Below, piece by piece: positions 61,006-64,000 of a DNA stretch of 64,000 nt. A program made the translations under genes and the position numbers. Below the pieces are notes generated by a model. It was given only the letters and a program-made list of their open reading frames with translations, did no database searches and was not told the origin of the DNA. Every line of letters begins with the position of its first letter. Within the stretch, counting starts at the first letter, position 1. Source of the stretch: Chryseobacterium sp. (GTDB taxonomy: Bacteria > Bacteroidota > Bacteroidia > Flavobacteriales > Weeksellaceae); the NCBI RefSeq assembly GCF_019236175.1, contig NZ_JAFAJM010000015.1, positions 207,479 through 271,478 of the forward strand. The letters run 5' to 3'.

Positions 61006-61857
61006 TTAAATCAGAGTAGGGCTTTTCCTATTCTGATTTTGCTTTTTATAAGTTTTTAATTTCACATTATTTTTCATGTGTACTTGACTTGGGATATTAT
61101 AATTCAATGAAAAATGAGGTCTTAAGTTATTGTAGCAGTAAATTGATTGTTCAAGTTGTTGTGAGAGATTTTTAAAGTTTTCAAAAGTATTAATCAATCC
61201 AAACTCATATTTCAGAATGCCATTTACTCTTTCTGCTACAGCATTTTCATAAGGATTCGAGTTTTCGGTCATGCTTATAAGAATATCATTTTTCTTTAGT
61301 ATTTCAGTATATTCTTTACTACAATATTGTAGTCCTCTATCTGAATGATGAATTAGTGAATGTTTATACAAACGATTTTTTATAGCTTGCTGTAATGCTT
61401 TCAATGTGGTACTAGTCTGTAAATTATCACTCAATTCATATCCTACAATTTTCTTAGAATACGCATCAGTAATTAAATGAAGATAATAGTTCTTCTCTTT
61501 AGTCTTCAGATAAGTAATGTCTGCAACCCAAACTTTCTCTGAATATTTCAGCTCTTTTTCTTTGATAATATTGGGATATTTCCTCATCCAATGTCTGGAA
61601 TTCGTTGTTTTAAAGTAGCTGTGTCTTCTGGGAATTAAAAGATAATTTGCTCGCAAAAGCTTAAACAACCCATCTCTTCCTACATGAATTTTCTCTTTTT
61701 CAAAATCATTTTTAAGTAAAAAATAAAGCTTTCGGGTACCTATTTTAGGCATCTTTTTACGAATTGATACTATCAGTTCTATAATTCTAGCATCATTATT
61801 ATTTAAAGTGGATTGTTTTTTCCTTTTATAATAAGCTTGCTTGCTATATCCAAACAA
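61006..61857 (-). CDS. IS3-family transposase OrfB
   Basis: 283 residues from a TTG at 61857; the true product is probably an OrfAB fusion, since the frame is open 65 bases further upstream (IQEIRTDTALSLETICRL before LFGYSKQAYYKRK). HTH_21 region (IVSIRKKMPKIGTRKLYFLL), then the rve DDE core: WVADITYLKT (first Asp), LIHHSDRGLQYCS (second Asp) and NPYENAVAERVNGILKYEF (Glu). A slippery A AAA AAG at 61923-61929 gives the -1 shift from orfA. Confidence 0.92.
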   Translation of the reverse strand: MFGYSKQAYYKRKKQSTLNNNDARIIELIVSIRKKMPKIGTRKLYFLLKNDFEKEKIHVGRDGLFKLLRANYLLIPRRHSYFKTTNSRHWMRKYPNIIKEKELKYSEKVWVADITYLKTKEKNYYLHLITDAYSKKIVGYELSDNLQTSTTLKALQQAIKNRLYKHSLIHHSDRGLQYCSKEYTEILKKNDILISMTENSNPYENAVAERVNGILKYEFGLINTFENFKNLSQQLEQSIYCYNNLRPHFSLNYNIPSQVHMKNNVKLKTYKKQNQNRKSPTLI

Positions 61858-61895
61858 TCGACAGATAGTTTCCAGTGAAAGAGCTGTATCTGTCC

Positions 61896-62028
61896 TTATT
61901 TCCTGGATTGATTGGAACCAGACTTTTTTACAATATCGATCTTAAGCTCACGTTCCGCGATTTCTATAAACTTTCTGGAATGCCTCGCTGTATTCTTGTA
62001 CAGGAGATGACGTTTTTTTAAATTTCAT
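61896..62028 (-). pseudogene. IS3 orfA with internal deletion
   Basis: The first 18 codons survive (KFKKTSSPVQEYSEAFQ from ATG 62028), and so does the end (FIEIAERELKIDIVKKSG to the stop at 61896), but in different frames; the helix-turn-helix middle of about 70 codons is gone. Reading from the ATG ends at TGA within 27 codons, before the slippery site. The element therefore cannot make OrfA or OrfAB itself. Confidence 0.75.
61923..61929 (-). promoter_or_regulatory. -1 frameshift slippery heptamer A AAA AAG of the IS
   Basis: In the frame of the orfA end (GTA AAA AAG) the heptamer is in X XXY YYZ register; a -1 slip leads into the orfB frame without meeting a stop. Confidence 0.7.
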
Positions 62029-62086
62029 TAGGATGACTGTTTTTATAGCTTTTTAGTCAACCTTTTTCAGGACGAGACAAAGAAAT

Positions 62087-62114
62087 AAAAACCCACCGCA
62101 ATTGCAGTGGGTTT
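62087..62114 (-). terminator. Terminator after the RHS/immunity pair
   Basis: On the minus strand AAAACCCACTGCAATTGCGG pairs with TGGGTTTT; T run follows; 7 bases after the stop of the membrane immunity gene, between it and the IS. Confidence 0.8.
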
Positions 62115-62120
62115 TTTGTT

Positions 62121-62531
62121 TTATATTCTTGTAAATTTTAACCGTATAGATTTATAGAAAAATATCCATAATAAAATTACGCTTATTATGATATTGTAGA
62201 TTCCTAAAATTTTATTGGAAGAAGCATACAAATATGTATAAAAACAATATTCAGCTATAAAAAGCAATACTATAGAAAATAAAAAAAATATTCCTTTTTT
62301 TATTTTCAATGTAAAGTATAGAGGAAAAATAAAAACTAATATTAATGGTATCATATATATCAACACATATAAAATATAATTTAACGTAAGTTTAAACATT
62401 TCGGTTGATGTTTCTGCATTATTTAATACAATATTCTTAAATCTATCCCCTATAAAAGCAAGCAGAGAAAAGAAAATAATGTATTTTATTATTAGATACA
62501 AAAAACTATTGGTAAGGGTAATTTTAAACAT
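62121..62531 (-). CDS. Four-helix membrane protein, putative immunity partner of the RHS toxin
   Basis: 136 residues from ATG 62531, one base after the RHS stop (TAA-T-ATG). Hydrophobic segments: LYLIIKYIIFFSLLAFI, LNYILYVLIYMIPLILVFI, GIFFLFSIVLLFIAEYCFY and IYNIIISVILLWIFFY, so four membrane helices. The position directly after an RHS tip marks an immunity protein; being in the inner membrane it suggests that the tip attacks the membrane or periplasm (inference). Very AT-rich compared with the RHS core. Confidence 0.65.
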   Translation of the reverse strand: MFKITLTNSFLYLIIKYIIFFSLLAFIGDRFKNIVLNNAETSTEMFKLTLNYILYVLIYMIPLILVFIFPLYFTLKIKKGIFFLFSIVLLFIAEYCFYTYLYASSNKILGIYNIIISVILLWIFFYKSIRLKFTRI

Positions 62532-62532
62532 A

Positions 62533-64000
62533 TTAATTTCTTTTGTAAAATCTTGATGGGTAGTAAGAGTAATCATACACAGCCTGCTTTGTAGAAACAG
62601 TTCCTGAACCTACAAATGTAGATGAATATCCCTTTAGAGGAGCTGCATGAGTTCCAGGAAAAGATGGTTGATTATATTGCATTAATTTAGAAGTATTGCC
62701 ATTACCAGAAACTGTTAAACTTGCTGAGGGGAATATATTAGTGTATGCATCTACAGAAAGATTACCATTACTGCTGTTATAATTAATATTTAGTTTTTGA
62801 GCAACATCAACTATTTTAAACCCAGCTGCATTTAAACCAACTTCTTCAATTCGAGATACACTTGCATGTTGTTCAAAATTTACATTAATTCCTGTTGAAA
62901 TAGTTTTCATATCGAATACATTATTGCTTCCTCCCTCCCCAGGATAGTACATTCTTGGTTCACCTACCGGAGTTTCACCAGGTTCAGACTTAAAATTTCC
63001 AACCAAACTTGTTAATTCACCAGCATCATTTTCTCTTCCGGTCAATGTTAATGTACTTGTTAATTTAACACCTGATGCATCCACAATGCCATTTAAAGGT
63101 CCATCCCAACTTTTTCCATCAATGTAACTTGTAAAATTAAAGCTCAGTGTTTTTCCTAAATAAGTTTCTCCAGTTTTTGTCGTAGCCTGAGAGTTTGCGT
63201 TTTTATCCCAATAAATACTCCCATCTTCTCTTTTAACAAAATCATTTACTCCTCGTCCATCCGGATCTATAAAACGAATAGGATTATTTACTGCGTAATT
63301 ATAAGTAGAGTGTCTACGATACTGTTCCGCCAACGGATCCACTACTCCCCATCTTCCAATATCACTCATATACATCCTCGCTCCATAATCATACATTCCA
63401 GTCTCCTGCAGTTCCTTCCCGTTATACTTATACTGATAATTAGGATTTCCTAAGCCGATACTGTTGTAGCCCCCGTACTTTAATCCAAAAGGATAATAGT
63501 TGTTTTCTTCAATGATCTCTGCGCCGCCACTGGCTCCCCTGAGGAAACTTAATCTTACATTTCCAAGGTGATCTGTATAGTTGTAAATATACTTATTTTG
63601 TACAAAATCATAATAACCTTCATCGGTAGGTACAAACTGCAATTTCCCGTTAACATACTGAAAGCCGTCTATATAATCGGTAACGGTGTTGCCGTAGGTT
63701 TTTCTTTGTTTGGTTCCGTCTGCACGGTAGAGATAGCCTGTATTTCCTGTATTCCGGATGATCTGAGTTGGTAAATTCAGAAAGTTATAAGCCATACTGC
63801 TGATTCCTTTATCCATCTGGGAAATCATATTGCCATTGGCATCATACGGGATGGCATTTCCACCTACGGGATAACCTGTCGGGTTTCCGGAAGCATCATT
63901 GACCCTGATCAGGCGGTTGCTGGTATTGGCGTTGGCATAGGTATAGGTTAAGGCATCAATCTGTTCAGCAACAAGGCTGTTCTGCAATTGCTTAAAGCGG
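62533..64000 (-). CDS. RHS-repeat protein with C-terminal toxin tip (5' partial)
   Basis: The frame is open to the right edge, so only the last 489 residues or so are seen. YD-repeat and RHS core motifs: ANGNMISQMDKGISSMAYNF, YLYRADGTKQRKTYGN, YIYNYTDHLGNVRLSF, ENNYYPFGLKYGGYN, then the core end KELQETGMYDYGARMYMSDIG, RWGVVDPLAEQYRRHSTYNYA and the DPDGRG boundary (about residue 245). The tip (about 240 residues from VNDFVKREDGSIYW) is unlike any toxin I know and rich in beta strands with Asn/Gly. The shell stores the tip until delivery by a contact-dependent secretion route. Confidence 0.88.
   Translation of the reverse strand, partial: RFKQLQNSLVAEQIDALTYTYANANTSNRLIRVNDASGNPTGYPVGGNAIPYDANGNMISQMDKGISSMAYNFLNLPTQIIRNTGNTGYLYRADGTKQRKTYGNTVTDYIDGFQYVNGKLQFVPTDEGYYDFVQNKYIYNYTDHLGNVRLSFLRGASGGAEIIEENNYYPFGLKYGGYNSIGLGNPNYQYKYNGKELQETGMYDYGARMYMSDIGRWGVVDPLAEQYRRHSTYNYAVNNPIRFIDPDGRGVNDFVKREDGSIYWDKNANSQATTKTGETYLGKTLSFNFTSYIDGKSWDGPLNGIVDASGVKLTSTLTLTGRENDAGELTSLVGNFKSEPGETPVGEPRMYYPGEGGSNNVFDMKTISTGINVNFEQHASVSRIEEVGLNAAGFKIVDVAQKLNINYNSSNGNLSVDAYTNIFPSASLTVSGNGNTSKLMQYNQPSFPGTHAAPLKGYSSTFVGSGTVSTKQAVYDYSYYPSRFYKRN

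Larger units (their letters stand above)
60966..62073 (-). mobile_element. IS3-family insertion sequence, defective (about 1.1 kb)
   Basis: Ends are 20-base perfect inverted repeats, GTCCTGAAAAAGGTTGACTA at 60966-60985 and its complement at 62054-62073. It holds orfB (intact DDE transposase) and a damaged orfA. No target duplication is seen (left flank gacta, right flank gagac), so flanks were rearranged after insertion or the ends recombined. It lies exactly at the 5' edge of the orphan nuclease tip. Confidence 0.9.

Noticed and set aside
60961..62078. Target-site duplication of the IS3 element
   Set aside because: The 3-5 bases flanking the two ends (gacta and gagac) do not match, so no duplication is claimed.
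1..64000. tRNA, rRNA or CRISPR array
   Set aside because: No cloverleaf-like T-arm pattern, no rRNA-like stretch and no regularly spaced direct repeats were seen on reading both strands.

Overview
The window looks like a chromosomal segment of a Chryseobacterium-type flavobacterium (Bacteroidota, Weeksellaceae-like). The evidence is: about 35-38% GC by eye; five secreted proteins with type IX secretion (T9SS) C-terminal sorting domains; many start sites preceded by the Bacteroidota -7 box TAnnTTTG and no obvious Shine-Dalgarno signals; bacillithiol-linked proteins; and intergenic repeats of flavobacterial style. I saw no tRNA, rRNA or CRISPR array.

Layout. 1-9642: a MocR-like aminotransferase (cut by the left edge), a four-gene Crp/YtxJ/DUF1569/YfiT cluster, an RNA helicase, pncA, a pseudouridine synthase, aroB and a long S74-chaperone surface protein. 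10040-13807: four tandem paralogous outer-membrane beta-barrel genes, each with a sigma54-like -24/-12 promoter; a fifth such promoter with its own terminator has no gene. 13927-18716: a glycerophosphodiesterase, purF, purC, and a SatD/DUF3307 pair with a paired operator at its promoter. 19119-29779: secreted nuclease, acyl-CoA dehydrogenase, DinB protein, secreted metallopeptidase, a lipoprotein pair, a MazG-like/thioredoxin/DUF4230 run and two tiny hydrophilic proteins. 29875-34187: the leucine operon leuA-leuC-leuD-leuB on the minus strand. 34336-38111: a helical-repeat protein, an M19 dipeptidase and a frameshifted DUF4932 gene.

38204-53777 holds thrS and infC, then about 12 kb of accessory lipoproteins, a T9SS protein, a two-component system and a lectin, and only then rpmI-rplT, which normally follow infC directly. 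53958-57865: two tandem T9SS M28 peptidases with an apparent gene-conversion tract, and a lone solute-binding lipoprotein. 57984-58318: a truncated REP-associated tyrosine transposase between inverted REP-like repeats.

58342-64000 is a polymorphic-toxin island read right to left: an RHS protein (5' end outside the window) with a unique C-terminal tip and a membrane-protein partner; a defective IS3-family element; an orphan GH-E nuclease tip overlapping an ankyrin-repeat immunity gene; a small gene remnant; and a broken RHS core with a third unrelated tip, coupled to a lipoprotein. This has the look of an RHS locus that has swapped tips repeatedly and kept older toxin/immunity modules downstream.

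The most interesting signals are the sigma54-like regulon with a ghost transcription unit, the SatD/DUF3307 module with its operators and a cyclase-like GDEF motif, the RHS tip array, and the REP/RAYT remnant.
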